From positions 1-64,000 of the forward strand of contig CAZLFA010000003.1 in NCBI GenBank assembly GCA_964558665.1: DNA of 64,000 nucleotides, given 5' to 3'. This stretch comes from CAZLFA01 sp964558665. GTDB taxonomy: Bacteria > Desulfobacterota > Syntrophia > Syntrophales > PHBD01. Under the pieces are notes generated by a model, which saw nothing but the letters and a program-made list of their open reading frames with translations, made no database searches and had not been told where the DNA came from. A program made the translations under genes and the position numbers. Position 1 is the first letter of the stretch; the number at the start of each line of letters is the position of its first letter. Below, piece after piece: positions 25,357 to 34,479 of this stretch.

Positions 25357-26619
25357 ATGGCTGATGAAATAATGACAGAGGCTTTCGTTTATCTGAGCCA
25401 CATACTGAACCGCAAAGTTTACGACAGCCGGGGAGAACAGGCAGGCAAGGTAATAGACCTTGTTGCCAATGTGATTGAACAGTACCCGGTCGTGACAGAC
25501 ATTGTCATAACCACGAAAGACAATGGCAGGACCGCTTTCGTTCCCTGGGACAGATTTACACCCCGGAACGGCCATTTCATCCTTAATGATGCCGGCACCG
25601 CGACTTTCACAATCAGAGAGCTGCTGGACTACGAGCTTCTGCTCAAAGACGCAATGCTTGATAAACAGATCGTCGACACCGACGGCGCAAAGGTACGCCG
25701 CGTCAACGACCTTCAGTTCCTCAAGGCACGAGACAGCCTCCATCTGGTACACGTGGACGTCGGCTTCAGGGGACTGATGCGACGTGTAGGGCTGGAGAAA
25801 GCGGTTCTCGCTTTACTGCAGGCGCTTTTCGATTACGATCTTCCCGATCAGTTCATATCCTGGAGGTTCGTTCAGCCCATTGCCACACCCGACCTTCTGA
25901 GACTTAAAATCACTCAGAGCCGCCTGTCCACAATCCATCCCGCGGACCTGGCCGACATTATAGAGGATCTGGACATCTACCAGAGAAAGGCCGTTTTCAA
26001 GTCACTCGATGTGGAAACGGCGGCGGAGACTCTTGAAGAGACCGACCCCAAGATCCAGGTCAGCCTGATTGAGGACATGGGCGCAGCCCAGGCATCGGAC
26101 ATCATAGAAGAGATGTCATTGAGCGAGGCTGCCGACCTGCTCGGCGATCTCCCTAGGGACAAAGCGGAGGTCATTCTCAAGGAGATGGAGCAGGATGTCG
26201 CCGATGACGTCAAGGAGCTTCTCGTCCACCCCGACGAAAAGGCGGGCGGCCTGATGACAACCGCTTTTCTCAGTTTCTACGGCTCGGTAACCGCGGGGGA
26301 AGCCCTGGAAACGTTAAGACGAGAGGCGGAAGAGATGGAGATGATCTACTACATCTACGTGATCGATCAAGCCGAGCATCTTCTGGGCGTGGTCAGCATC
26401 AGAGAACTGCTGGCGTCAACACCTGAGACCCCTCTTGCCGATATTATGGACACGAGGATTGTAGCCGTCGGCATTGAAGAGGAAAAGGAAAGCATCGCCG
26501 AGACCTTCGCAAAATACGGCGTTGTGGCAGTCCCGGTTACAGACGATGAGAACAGGATCAAGGGCGTTATCGATTTTAAGAATCTTCTGGAAATTGTCGC
26601 CCCGGAACTCGGCAAATAA
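25357..26619 (+). CDS. PRC-barrel / MgtE-N / CBS protein, no membrane domain
   Basis: A 420-residue soluble protein. PRC-barrel-like strands are at the start (SHILNRKVYDSRGEQAGKVID, about 11-85) and again around 95-155. An MgtE N-terminal superhelical domain (about 190-290, HPADLADIIEDLDIYQRKAVF, then AADLLGDLPRDKAEVILKEME) precedes two CBS repeats (about 300-420). In MgtE these two domains sense Mg2+ and gate the membrane pore. Here the pore is missing. The next gene, 200 bases downstream, is an NRAMP-like transporter, so this could be its cytoplasmic Mg2+ sensor or regulator. The pairing is inference; the domain calls are firm. Confidence 0.88.
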   Translation: MADEIMTEAFVYLSHILNRKVYDSRGEQAGKVIDLVANVIEQYPVVTDIVITTKDNGRTAFVPWDRFTPRNGHFILNDAGTATFTIRELLDYELLLKDAMLDKQIVDTDGAKVRRVNDLQFLKARDSLHLVHVDVGFRGLMRRVGLEKAVLALLQALFDYDLPDQFISWRFVQPIATPDLLRLKITQSRLSTIHPADLADIIEDLDIYQRKAVFKSLDVETAAETLEETDPKIQVSLIEDMGAAQASDIIEEMSLSEAADLLGDLPRDKAEVILKEMEQDVADDVKELLVHPDEKAGGLMTTAFLSFYGSVTAGEALETLRREAEEMEMIYYIYVIDQAEHLLGVVSIRELLASTPETPLADIMDTRIVAVGIEEEKESIAETFAKYGVVAVPVTDDENRIKGVIDFKNLLEIVAPELGK

Positions 26620-26738
26620 GTCTTGACGCCGGAGAAAAAAAGGTTCATAGGCTTTTCTATATTTTTCCGGCTATTATTTAACAGCATTCTCAGGCAGCAG
26701 CCAATTTAAATTAACATCTTAAATTTCGTTTTCGGTTC

Positions 26739-26757
26739 CATCCGGCAGTTCCGGATG
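26739..26757. repeat. Short hairpin, related to the dispersed repeat
   Basis: CATCCGG (26739-26745) and CCGGATG (26751-26757) form a 7-bp stem with a CAGTT loop in the gap before the NRAMP gene. Its core matches the conserved CATCCGG...CCGGAT of the repeats at 23691 and 36152. It could be a truncated copy or a local attenuator-like structure. Confidence 0.35.
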
Positions 26758-26818
26758 CGGAATAATTGTTTTCTTAACTGGAGTCGATAAATATTATGGA
26801 CGAGGGCGGGGGCAGTAG

Positions 26819-28105
26819 ATGCCTGACAATCCGGCGGTATCAGAAAGCAGAGGTCTGCTTGCGCGGCTCTCTAACAGAGGCGCTTGGCGTTCTTTTGCGC
26901 TTTTTTTCGCCCTCATCGGCCCCGGAATAATCACCTCCAACGTCGACAACGATGCCGGCGGCATAACCACCTACTCACTAGCCGGAGCCAACTACGGATT
27001 AACACTTCTCTGGATACTTATTCCCATAACAGTAGTACTTATCATCATACAGGAGATGAGCGCCAGGATGGGGGTCGTATCCGGCAAGGGTCTCTCCGAT
27101 CTGATCCGCGAGCGCTTCGGCGCGAAAGCCACTTTCTACCTCATGATGGCGCTGTTCTTCGCGAATCTGGGAAACACCGTATCGGAATTCGCCGGCATAG
27201 CCGCCAGTCTGGAAATATTCGGCATCAGTAAATATGCGTCTGTGCCCGTATCCGCTTTCCTTGTCTGGTGGCTGGTAGTCAAGGGCAGTTACAAATCCGT
27301 GGAGAAGGTGTTTCTCTACGCTTGCGTCTTCTATATTGCCTACATCATCTCCGGGTTCATGGGAAAGCCCGACTGGAACACGGTCGGCAAAGCTCTTGTC
27401 ACGCCGACACTCAAGTTCGACACCGGGTTTATTACCATGGCGATAGGCATCATCGGAACCACCATAGCCCCCTGGATGCAGTTCTACCTTCAGTCGTCGG
27501 TGGTGGACAAGGGACTTAAAGCGGAAGACTATCACTACACGCGTCTGGACGTAATATTCGGATCCATTACCGTCAACGTCGTAGCTTTTTTCATTATCAT
27601 GATCTGCGCCGTTACGCTTTTCCAGAACGGGATCAAAATCGAAACAGCCAAGGATGCGGCTCTGGCGTTGAAACCGCTGGCCGGCGAATACTGCACCTGG
27701 CTTTTCGCTTTCGGCCTTTTGAATGCATCTCTCTTTGCCGCTTCCATTCTGCCCCTGTCGACCGCCTATACCGTATGCGAGGCCTTCGGGTGGGAATCTG
27801 GACTTGATCATCGCTTTGTCGAAGCCCCGCAGTTTTACGGCATGTACTCCCTGATGATCCTTCTGGGGGCAGGCTTTATACTTCTGCCGAATGCCCCGCT
27901 TATTCAGATAATGTACTACTCACAGGTTGTAAACGGCATCCTGCTTCCCTTTATTCTTATCTTCATGCTGCTGCTCGTCAATGACCGAAGAATCATGGGG
28001 GAATATGTCAACGGCAGGTTCATGAATTCCCTCTCCTGGGCAACTGTTGCCATCCTGGTCGTCCTCTCTCTTTCCCTGGTGGTCTCTTCCATCCAGATGA
28101 ATTGA
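26819..28105 (+). CDS. NRAMP-family divalent metal transporter with altered metal site
   Basis: An integral inner-membrane protein of 428 residues with about 11 helices (LeuT fold). In helix 1 the canonical DPGN metal motif reads D43-N44-D45-A-G-G. In helix 6 the canonical MPH reads A217-P218-W219, so the metal-selecting Met and the His are both lost. Loss of that Met broadens or changes selectivity in related NRAMP proteins, and some clades (NRMT) carry Mg2+. With the MgtE-type sensor just upstream, Mg2+ or Mn2+ uptake is plausible. It has a weak SD (GGGGGCAG) and is likely the second gene of the unit. Confidence 0.85.
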   Translation: MPDNPAVSESRGLLARLSNRGAWRSFALFFALIGPGIITSNVDNDAGGITTYSLAGANYGLTLLWILIPITVVLIIIQEMSARMGVVSGKGLSDLIRERFGAKATFYLMMALFFANLGNTVSEFAGIAASLEIFGISKYASVPVSAFLVWWLVVKGSYKSVEKVFLYACVFYIAYIISGFMGKPDWNTVGKALVTPTLKFDTGFITMAIGIIGTTIAPWMQFYLQSSVVDKGLKAEDYHYTRLDVIFGSITVNVVAFFIIMICAVTLFQNGIKIETAKDAALALKPLAGEYCTWLFAFGLLNASLFAASILPLSTAYTVCEAFGWESGLDHRFVEAPQFYGMYSLMILLGAGFILLPNAPLIQIMYYSQVVNGILLPFILIFMLLLVNDRRIMGEYVNGRFMNSLSWATVAILVVLSLSLVVSSIQMN

Positions 28106-28423
28106 CGGCAGGTGTTTTTTCCTGTATAATCTTCCCATGCTTTAGTTACAGATGAGAATTCTACATATGGATTTCTTCACTGTTTCTATCCGTATAATCG
28201 ACCTCCTAAGCAACAGCTCATTATTTGTCACTGCGAGGCGGGCGTTAGCCCGACGCGGCAGTCTCATGAGATTGCCACCCCCGATCAGGTCGGGGGCAGG
28301 CTCAACACTTCGTTTCTCACAATGTCGTGTTCTGTTTCTTACAACGCTGACAGAGTCCGTGAAGATGGTCGATGCCCGTAAATAATGAGAAGAACCAATT
28401 AAATCAATATACAGGAGATTATT
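28106..28423. other. Noncoding gap holding a MITE-like repeat
   Basis: This stretch holds the repeat annotated at 28228-28326 and the leader of the Mo/W enzyme gene. The leader ends with an SD-like AGGAG at about 28411 before the ATG at 28424. No gene is supported. Confidence 0.5.
28228..28326 (-). repeat. MITE-like repeat, left copy (inverted)
   Basis: About 99 bases starting GTCACTGCGAGG and ending TCACAATGTC, with a central palindrome CCCCGATCAGGTCGGGG. Its reverse complement aligns with the copy at 30575-30657 over GCCTGCCC-CGAC-TGATCGGGGG-GGCAAT-TCATGAGA. Ends are related to the inverted GTCATTG/CAATGAC of that copy. No ORF. Such elements are mobilised in trans. Confidence 0.65.
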
Positions 28424-30508
28424 ATGGCAAAGGAAGACATTCGCTGGGAAAAAACCCACTGTGCAAGGATGGACCACGGCGGCTGTGCACTGCTCGTGGG
28501 CGTAAAAGACAATACGATCGTCCAGATCAAGGGCGATCCCGACGGATATTTAAACAGGGGCTACACCTGCTTCAAGGGACGTGTTTCTGCGGAACGTCTT
28601 ACACATCCCGACCGTCTTAGATATCCTCTCAAAAGAAAAGGTGAAAGGGGCGAAGGAAAGTGGGAACGCATTTCCTGGGAACAGGCGCTGTCCGAAACGG
28701 CAGAAGGCCTAATGCGCATAAAGGAAAAGCACGGCGCCAGGGGTGTCGGCTTCGGAGTCGGTATGCCCAAAGGCCTTGAGCATTTCGTCCTGATCCGGCT
28801 GGCCAACATCTTCGGTTCTCCCAACGTAATCGCCTCCCAGGACGTATGCCATGCCCCCAGAGAGGTCACCGGCATTCACACGTGCGGATTCTATCCTGTA
28901 GCGGACTTCCACAATCCGACGAAACTTGTCTTCATGTGGGCAAGCAACATGACCTCCACCAACGAAGAGGGTCAGATTAACAGTCTGCTCAACGACCAGC
29001 TAAAGAACGGCGCCAAGCTGATAGTCGTCGATCCGCGCAGGATTGAACTCGCAAAGAAGGCAGACCTCTGGCTTCAGTTGCGTCCGGGTACGGTTCAGGC
29101 CCTTGCGCTGGGAATAATGAATGTCATCATCGAAGAGTCCCTGTATGACCATGACTTTGTGGAAAAATACACCCATGGATTTGAAGAGCTTTCGCAGCAT
29201 GTGAAATCATATACTCCGGAGAAGGTCTCGGGAATTACCTGGGTGCCTGCCGAAGATATCCGTAAAGCGGCAAGGATGTACGCAGAGGCAAAACCGGCAG
29301 CCCTTCAATGGGGAAACGCCATTGAACACGATGTCAACGCCTTCGACGCCGTAAGATCCCTGGCCTGCCTGATGTCCATCTGCGGCAACCTGGAAGTGCC
29401 GGGAGGAAACGTGAACGCCCGCGATCCCAAAATCATGGGACTGGGACCGTTTGTCAGGGCCGACCTGATCCCCGACAAAAGAAAAGACATGATCAGCGCC
29501 CACCATCGCGTCATACCGCGACTGATGACTATAGCACCAGCATATTTCCGCAAGGCCGTTCTCGAAGACATACCCTACCCTGTTCGCGGCTACTACGGCA
29601 TGTGCACAAACCCTATGGTGGCATGGGCGGACAGCAAAGCGACCTGCGAGGCGTTCAAAAAACTCGAGTTTGTGGCGGTAGCCGATATCTTCATGACGCC
29701 GACCGCAGCGATGGCGGATATAGTATTCCCGGTGGCACATCAATACGAGATGAACGACATAGGCCATTACGGCATCGGTCACGGTATGATTGTGGCGCGC
29801 CCCAAGATTGTCGACCCTCCTGAAGAATGCTGGCCTGATATGAAGATCATGAACGAACTGGGCAAACGGGTCTCCCCGCCGGAGCTATGGCACGAAAACC
29901 ACGAAGAATTTCTGGAAGACGTGGTGCGTCCCGCCGGACTGACCTACCGGCAGTTTGTCGAGAAGGGCTATCTCAAAGGGCCGGACCGGTTCCGTGCTTA
30001 TGAAGAAAAGGGATTCGGCACACCTACCGGAAAAGTGGAGCTTGTCCTCAGTACGGCGGACAAATTCAAACTCAAGGCGTTGCCTGAATTCAGCGGCCCT
30101 CCGGAAGCCGACGACCCGGAATACCCGCTGCTGGTTATCAGCGCCAAGAGCCGTTATTTTCTGCTGTCATCCTACAGATGGGTAAAGAAACTCCGTGAAA
30201 AGCAGCCCGATCCTCTGGTTGAGATACATCCCGATACGGCGGCAAAATACGGAATCAAGGACGGCGACAATGTCCTCATCGAAACAAAGCATGGCTCGAT
30301 CGTGCAGCGCGCTTCCGTCACCGACATCATTCATCCCGGAGTCGTCAGCGCTGCACTGGGCTGGTGGTTTCCCGAAGGAGATCCGGCAAAGCAATACGAT
30401 TGGCAGAAATCGAACTTCAATATGCTGACTTCCATGAGCAAGCTCGGCAGGGAGTTCGGAACCCCCAATCTGAAGAATCTTCCGTGCCGCATTTCGAAAG
30501 CCGTATGA
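28424..30508 (+). CDS. Mo/W-bis-PGD oxidoreductase, acetylene-hydratase-like
   Basis: A cytoplasmic 694-residue member of the molybdopterin oxidoreductase superfamily with no Tat signal. The N-terminal cluster motif is atypical: C13-A-R-M16-D17-H-G-G-C21, then C49 (C-x27-C), so the second of four cysteines is replaced. In acetylene hydratase of Pelobacter acetylenicus, Cys9, Cys12, Cys16 and Cys46 bind the cluster, Asp13 is catalytic, and Cys141 ligates W. Here C142 in DVCHAPR sits at the ligand place and D17 could correspond to Asp13. The C-terminus (YPLLVISAKSRYFLLSSY, about 568-585; GDNVLIETKHG) is the usual cofactor-binding lobe. It stands alone, without redox partner genes. The substrate is unknown. 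Confidence 0.85.
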   Translation: MAKEDIRWEKTHCARMDHGGCALLVGVKDNTIVQIKGDPDGYLNRGYTCFKGRVSAERLTHPDRLRYPLKRKGERGEGKWERISWEQALSETAEGLMRIKEKHGARGVGFGVGMPKGLEHFVLIRLANIFGSPNVIASQDVCHAPREVTGIHTCGFYPVADFHNPTKLVFMWASNMTSTNEEGQINSLLNDQLKNGAKLIVVDPRRIELAKKADLWLQLRPGTVQALALGIMNVIIEESLYDHDFVEKYTHGFEELSQHVKSYTPEKVSGITWVPAEDIRKAARMYAEAKPAALQWGNAIEHDVNAFDAVRSLACLMSICGNLEVPGGNVNARDPKIMGLGPFVRADLIPDKRKDMISAHHRVIPRLMTIAPAYFRKAVLEDIPYPVRGYYGMCTNPMVAWADSKATCEAFKKLEFVAVADIFMTPTAAMADIVFPVAHQYEMNDIGHYGIGHGMIVARPKIVDPPEECWPDMKIMNELGKRVSPPELWHENHEEFLEDVVRPAGLTYRQFVEKGYLKGPDRFRAYEEKGFGTPTGKVELVLSTADKFKLKALPEFSGPPEADDPEYPLLVISAKSRYFLLSSYRWVKKLREKQPDPLVEIHPDTAAKYGIKDGDNVLIETKHGSIVQRASVTDIIHPGVVSAALGWWFPEGDPAKQYDWQKSNFNMLTSMSKLGREFGTPNLKNLPCRISKAV

Positions 30509-30833
30509 TATATCCGGAAGGCATATTTGATATCGGTACATTTTGCCTGCTATAATGAACAGCTTGATAAAGTCGTCATTGCGATGCGTGAAACAGAGCC
30601 TGCCCTCGACATGATCGGGGGCGGCAATTTCATGAGATTACTTCGCTTCACAATGACACCTGTGGAATGTCTCTCTATTTTTACCGTTCACTATAGACAC
30701 TGCCGATCCCATAACGGGTATTCCGGTTACGGAGCTTTCTCGACTTAGCGGTATCCTTCCGTGCAACCGCTTTTCTACGGCTGTTCACGGCCGAAAAAAA
30801 GCCCGCCGGCGGTTTCATCTTAATCGATAAAAA
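30509..30833. other. Noncoding gap holding a MITE-like repeat
   Basis: Apart from the repeat copy at 30575-30657, a GC-rich stretch (about 30785-30820, CGGCCGAAAAAAAGCCCGCCGGCGG) precedes the MFS gene start and could fold. No gene is supported here. A 73-codon frame at 30527 runs through the repeat and is rejected. Confidence 0.4.
30575..30657 (+). repeat. MITE-like repeat, right copy
   Basis: 83 bases bounded by GTCATTGCGA and TCACAATGAC, i.e. 7-bp exact terminal inverted repeats GTCATTG/CAATGAC extended imperfectly to about 16. The inside has CCTCGACATGATCGGGGG, a palindromic core. It is the inverted relative of the copy at 28228-28326. The pair brackets the Mo/W enzyme gene. Confidence 0.65.
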
Positions 30834-31970
30834 ATGGAAACTTTTAAAGACAAGCCGATGTATACATACCTGCTGGTGCTTGTGATATGCGCAAGCGCCG
30901 GACTACAGGGATGGATGGCGTTATTTACCAACTTCGCAAAAGAGATAGTCGGCGTAAACGGCTTTCAGATCGGCGTCGCACAGGCAGTAAGGGAAATTCC
31001 GGGCTTTCTTACATTTACGGTCATTTATGTATTGCTGATCATGAAGGAGCACCGGCTATCGGCCTGGTCGGTTGTAGTGCTGGGAATCGGAATCGGTGCC
31101 ACCGGTTTTTTTACCACCTTCCCCGGCCTGCTGATGACGACCGTCATCATGTCAATCGGGTTTCATTACTTCGAAACAACCAACAAGTCACTGACAGTCC
31201 AGTATTTCGACAAGCAGGAAGCCCCTGTGGTATTTGCCAGGCTCCGCGGGTACGGCGCACTGGCGAATATTACCGTCGGGACGATCATCTGGGGGCTTTC
31301 CTTCTTTCTCCCGTATCATATTAATTTTCTGATTCTGGGGATATTCATCTCAGCCACGGGATTTTACATGCTGTATCAGAACCCGGCGGACACCCATGAC
31401 CTGCCCCGCCAGAACAGACTCGTCCTGCGGCGAAAATACATTCTTTACTATATACTGAATTTTTTAAGCGGAGCCAGAAGGCAGATATTCACAGTGTTTG
31501 CAATCTTCCTTCTGGTCGAGAAATACAGACTGGGTGTCAGCACCATTGCCGGCATCTATGTCATCAACTATGCACTGACCTATCTGACCAACAGATATAT
31601 TTCCAGGGCAATAAACGTATATGGGGAGCGGGTTGTTCTTTCTCTTGAAAGCGCCAGCCTGTTTGTCCTGTTTCTCGGTTATGCCTTCATCGAAAATGCC
31701 TGGGTGGCGGTTGCCCTTTATATCCTCGACAGCATTTTTTTCAACTTTGCCATCGGCATAAATACGTATCTTCAGAAAACAGCCGATCCGGAGGATCTGG
31801 CTCAGAGCACCGCCGTAGGTTTCACTATCAATCATATCTCCGCAATAGTTATTCCGCTGATCGGGGGAAGCTTGTGGATGTTGAACTGGAGAGCACCCTT
31901 CATCATCGGCGCATGCCTTACTCTCGTGTCCCTTTATTTCACGCAGAAGATTAAAACAGCCCACCACTGA
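30834..31970 (+). CDS. MFS permease
   Basis: A 378-residue inner-membrane protein with about 12 hydrophobic segments, in the short-size range of the major facilitator superfamily. The first helix pair (YTYLLVLVICASAGLQGWMALFTNFAKEIVG) and a loop VAQAVREIPGFLTF resemble the MFS A-motif region. The middle loop (about 175-205) contains NPADTHDLPRQNRLVLRRKYI, a charged cytoplasmic linker between the two six-helix halves. The substrate cannot be inferred. Its 3' end lies four bases from the convergent glnS stop. The start lacks a strong SD. Confidence 0.75.
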   Translation: METFKDKPMYTYLLVLVICASAGLQGWMALFTNFAKEIVGVNGFQIGVAQAVREIPGFLTFTVIYVLLIMKEHRLSAWSVVVLGIGIGATGFFTTFPGLLMTTVIMSIGFHYFETTNKSLTVQYFDKQEAPVVFARLRGYGALANITVGTIIWGLSFFLPYHINFLILGIFISATGFYMLYQNPADTHDLPRQNRLVLRRKYILYYILNFLSGARRQIFTVFAIFLLVEKYRLGVSTIAGIYVINYALTYLTNRYISRAINVYGERVVLSLESASLFVLFLGYAFIENAWVAVALYILDSIFFNFAIGINTYLQKTADPEDLAQSTAVGFTINHISAIVIPLIGGSLWMLNWRAPFIIGACLTLVSLYFTQKIKTAHH

Positions 31971-31974
31971 TCTT

Positions 31975-33663
31975 TCATTTTTTCTTGTCTGCCGCCTTAG
32001 CCCACGAATCGCGCAAACTGACCGCCCTGTTGAAGACCGGCAACTGCGGAGATGAATCGACGGCATCGGCACAGAAATATCCCAGCCTTTCGAACTGATA
32101 ATGACTGCCCGGGCGGGCACCGTCGAGGCTTGGTTCCAGCCTGCACGATTTCAGTATCTCCAGTGATCCGGGGTTCAAGTGCCTGATATAGTCGTCGTCT
32201 CCCGCCAGGGGATCGGGAACATTGAAAAGCCTGTCATAAAGCCGCACCTCGGCAGGTATGGAATGCTCCGCCGATACCCAGTGGATGGTGGCATCTACCT
32301 TCCTGCCGTCCGGTGCAAATCCACTGCGCGTTTCCGGATCATAGGTGCAGTGCACCTCTTTCACTTTATCATTCTCTTTTACAACACTTACACATTTGAT
32401 GAAATACCCGTAGCGCAGCCTGACCTCTTTGCCGGGCGCCAGGCGGAAAAACTTTTTGGGAGGGTTCTCCATGAAGTCTTCCTCTTCAATATAGAGGACT
32501 TTTGAGAAAGGAACTTTGCGCGAACTCATCTCCGGTTTCTTGGGATGATAGGGAGAGTCGAACTCTTCCGCCTGATTCTCCGGATAATTGTCTATCACCA
32601 CGCGCAGCGGTCTGAGTACGGCCATCACACGCGGCGCCTTTTCATTGAGATCTTCTCGCAGGCAGTTTTCCAGAAGCGCAACATCGACAAGGCTGTCGTT
32701 TTTCGCCACGCCGATGCGGTCACAGAAGTCGCGTATCGCCTCCGGCGTGTATCCCCGCCTGCGCAGGCCTGAAATCGTCGGCATGCGCGGATCGTCCCAG
32801 CCGGCAATCACTTTTTTCTCCACAAGCTCGATCAGCTTTCTTTTACTCAATACTGTGTAACTCAGATTAAGCCTGGCGAATTCGATCTGCTGAGGACGAT
32901 GCTCGACCTTCGCCGCCTCGATAAACCAGTCGTAAAGCGGCCGGTTGTTCTCAAACTCCAGGGTGCATATGGAATGTGTTATCCCCTCCAGAGAATCCGA
33001 GAGACAGTGCGCAAAATCGTACATGGGGTAGATGCACCACTTGTCACCGGTCCTGTAATGCGTTTCCTTTTTGATGCGGTACATGACCGGATCGCGCATG
33101 GTAATATTGGGCGAGGCCATATCGATCTTCGCCCTCAAGACCCGGCTGCCGTCAGGAAACTCTCCTGCCCTCATCCTTCCAAACAGATCTAGATTCTCTT
33201 CGACGGCTCTGTTTCTATAAGGACTGTCTTTCCCCGGCTCAGTAAAGCTGCCCCGGTGCTCGCGCATTTCCTCGGCGTTGAGGTCGCAGACGAAGGCCTT
33301 ACCCAGTTTGATCAGCTTGACGGCAAAATCATACAGATGCTCATAGTAGTCCGAAGCGTAGTAAAGGCGGTCCTCCCAGTCAAAGCCGAGCCACTTCACG
33401 TCACGGATGATCGATTCCACGTACTCCATGCTCTCGCCTGCCGGATCGGTGTCGTCCATGCGCAGATTGCAGGTGCCTCTATACTGTGCGGCGATTCCGA
33501 AATTCAGGCAAACGGACTTGGCATGCCCGATGTGAGGATAACCGTTGGGTTCCGGCGGAAAACGCGTGGCTACGCGCCCTTCATGTTTTCCGTTTTTCAA
33601 GTCTTCGTTGATGATGTCCCTGATGAAATCCGACGGGGTGGAAGAAGAGTTGTCCTGTGCCAT
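31975..33663 (-). CDS. glnS: Glutaminyl-tRNA synthetase
   Basis: A class I aminoacyl-tRNA synthetase charging tRNA-Gln directly. The 562-residue product has the HIGH motif in GYPHIGHAKS (H44-I-G-H47), DDTDP-like substrate region LRMDDTDPAGE, and a KMSKS-like VLSKRKL loop, followed by the beta-barrel anticodon-binding part (GKEVRLRYGYFIKCVS, PAEVRLYDRLF). Length is normal for bacterial GlnRS. Its presence means the organism does not rely only on the GatCAB route. An SD-like AAGGTAATT precedes the start. It is convergent with the MFS gene. Confidence 0.97.
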   Translation of the reverse strand: MAQDNSSSTPSDFIRDIINEDLKNGKHEGRVATRFPPEPNGYPHIGHAKSVCLNFGIAAQYRGTCNLRMDDTDPAGESMEYVESIIRDVKWLGFDWEDRLYYASDYYEHLYDFAVKLIKLGKAFVCDLNAEEMREHRGSFTEPGKDSPYRNRAVEENLDLFGRMRAGEFPDGSRVLRAKIDMASPNITMRDPVMYRIKKETHYRTGDKWCIYPMYDFAHCLSDSLEGITHSICTLEFENNRPLYDWFIEAAKVEHRPQQIEFARLNLSYTVLSKRKLIELVEKKVIAGWDDPRMPTISGLRRRGYTPEAIRDFCDRIGVAKNDSLVDVALLENCLREDLNEKAPRVMAVLRPLRVVIDNYPENQAEEFDSPYHPKKPEMSSRKVPFSKVLYIEEEDFMENPPKKFFRLAPGKEVRLRYGYFIKCVSVVKENDKVKEVHCTYDPETRSGFAPDGRKVDATIHWVSAEHSIPAEVRLYDRLFNVPDPLAGDDDYIRHLNPGSLEILKSCRLEPSLDGARPGSHYQFERLGYFCADAVDSSPQLPVFNRAVSLRDSWAKAADKKK

Positions 33664-33834
33664 AAGAATAATTACCTTTCCTTATTTTCCGATTCTGAAT
33701 CGGATATACTTTTTTACCTGCGGTTGCAGGGCCGTTGTTTTTCCCTGAGCTTGCTGCCGATGATACTACTACTTTCTCTCTTTCCCGGTCAATTATTTCT
33801 TGCCATGAAAGTCTTTTCTGAATGCTTTATTCAG

Positions 33835-34479
33835 TCACACGCCCCTGGCGCCTTCTCCCCAGATTATCTTGTGCATTTGAAGCTGGAGTCTGACATTGAG
33901 TTTGTCCGTCATTATCCATCCGGCAAGTGTTTCCGGATTTAATTCACCATGCAAGGGCGAAAACAACATTTTTGTAACACGAGGATTCTCCTTTTCGATG
34001 CATCGAAGCATCTCCTTCGCATAATCGAAATCATTCCTGTCCCCGATCACAAATTTGATCTCGTCATTTTCGGAAAGCCTTCGGAGATTGTCACGGTTGT
34101 TCTTTTCGGCCTCGCCGCTTGACGGGCACTTTATGTCCATAATTTTTACACAGCGGTCGTCAACAACGGCGATATCGATGCTGCCGTTTGTTTCCAGCAA
34201 TACATCATATCCCTCATTGAGCAGGCATTTGATCAGATACTGCGTCGCACTCTGAACAAGCGGCTCACCGCCGGTAATCTCCACCAGCCGGCGTCCATAG
34301 GAACGCACCTTTTCCAGCACCTTTTCAACGGCCATGTCCTCGCCTTCTGCATAGGCATATTTTGTGTCACAGTACGAGCATCTCAGGTTGCAGCCCGTGA
34401 GGCGTATAAAGACGCAGGGAAGCCCCGCATACGAAGACTCGCCCTGGATGCTGAAAAATATTTCATTTACTTTCAGCAT
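33835..34479 (-). CDS. queE: 7-carboxy-7-deazaguanine synthase QueE
   Basis: A radical-SAM enzyme that turns 6-carboxytetrahydropterin into CDG in the queuosine/7-deazaguanine pathway. The 214-residue product has the cluster motif C30-x3-C34-x2-C37 (TGCNLRCSYCDT), the substrate and Mg2+ region IQGESSYAGLPC, and the GGEP block (ITGGEPLVQ, about 93-101). It begins immediately after the queD stop (TAG|ATG), so translational coupling is likely. queC and the later steps are not in the window. No riboswitch precedes the pair. Confidence 0.95.
   Translation of the reverse strand: MLKVNEIFFSIQGESSYAGLPCVFIRLTGCNLRCSYCDTKYAYAEGEDMAVEKVLEKVRSYGRRLVEITGGEPLVQSATQYLIKCLLNEGYDVLLETNGSIDIAVVDDRCVKIMDIKCPSSGEAEKNNRDNLRRLSENDEIKFVIGDRNDFDYAKEMLRCIEKENPRVTKMLFSPLHGELNPETLAGWIMTDKLNVRLQLQMHKIIWGEGARGV

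Noticed and set aside
30527..30748. 73-codon + frame after the Mo/W gene
   Set aside because: It runs straight through the MITE-like repeat copy; the apparent protein is the repeat.
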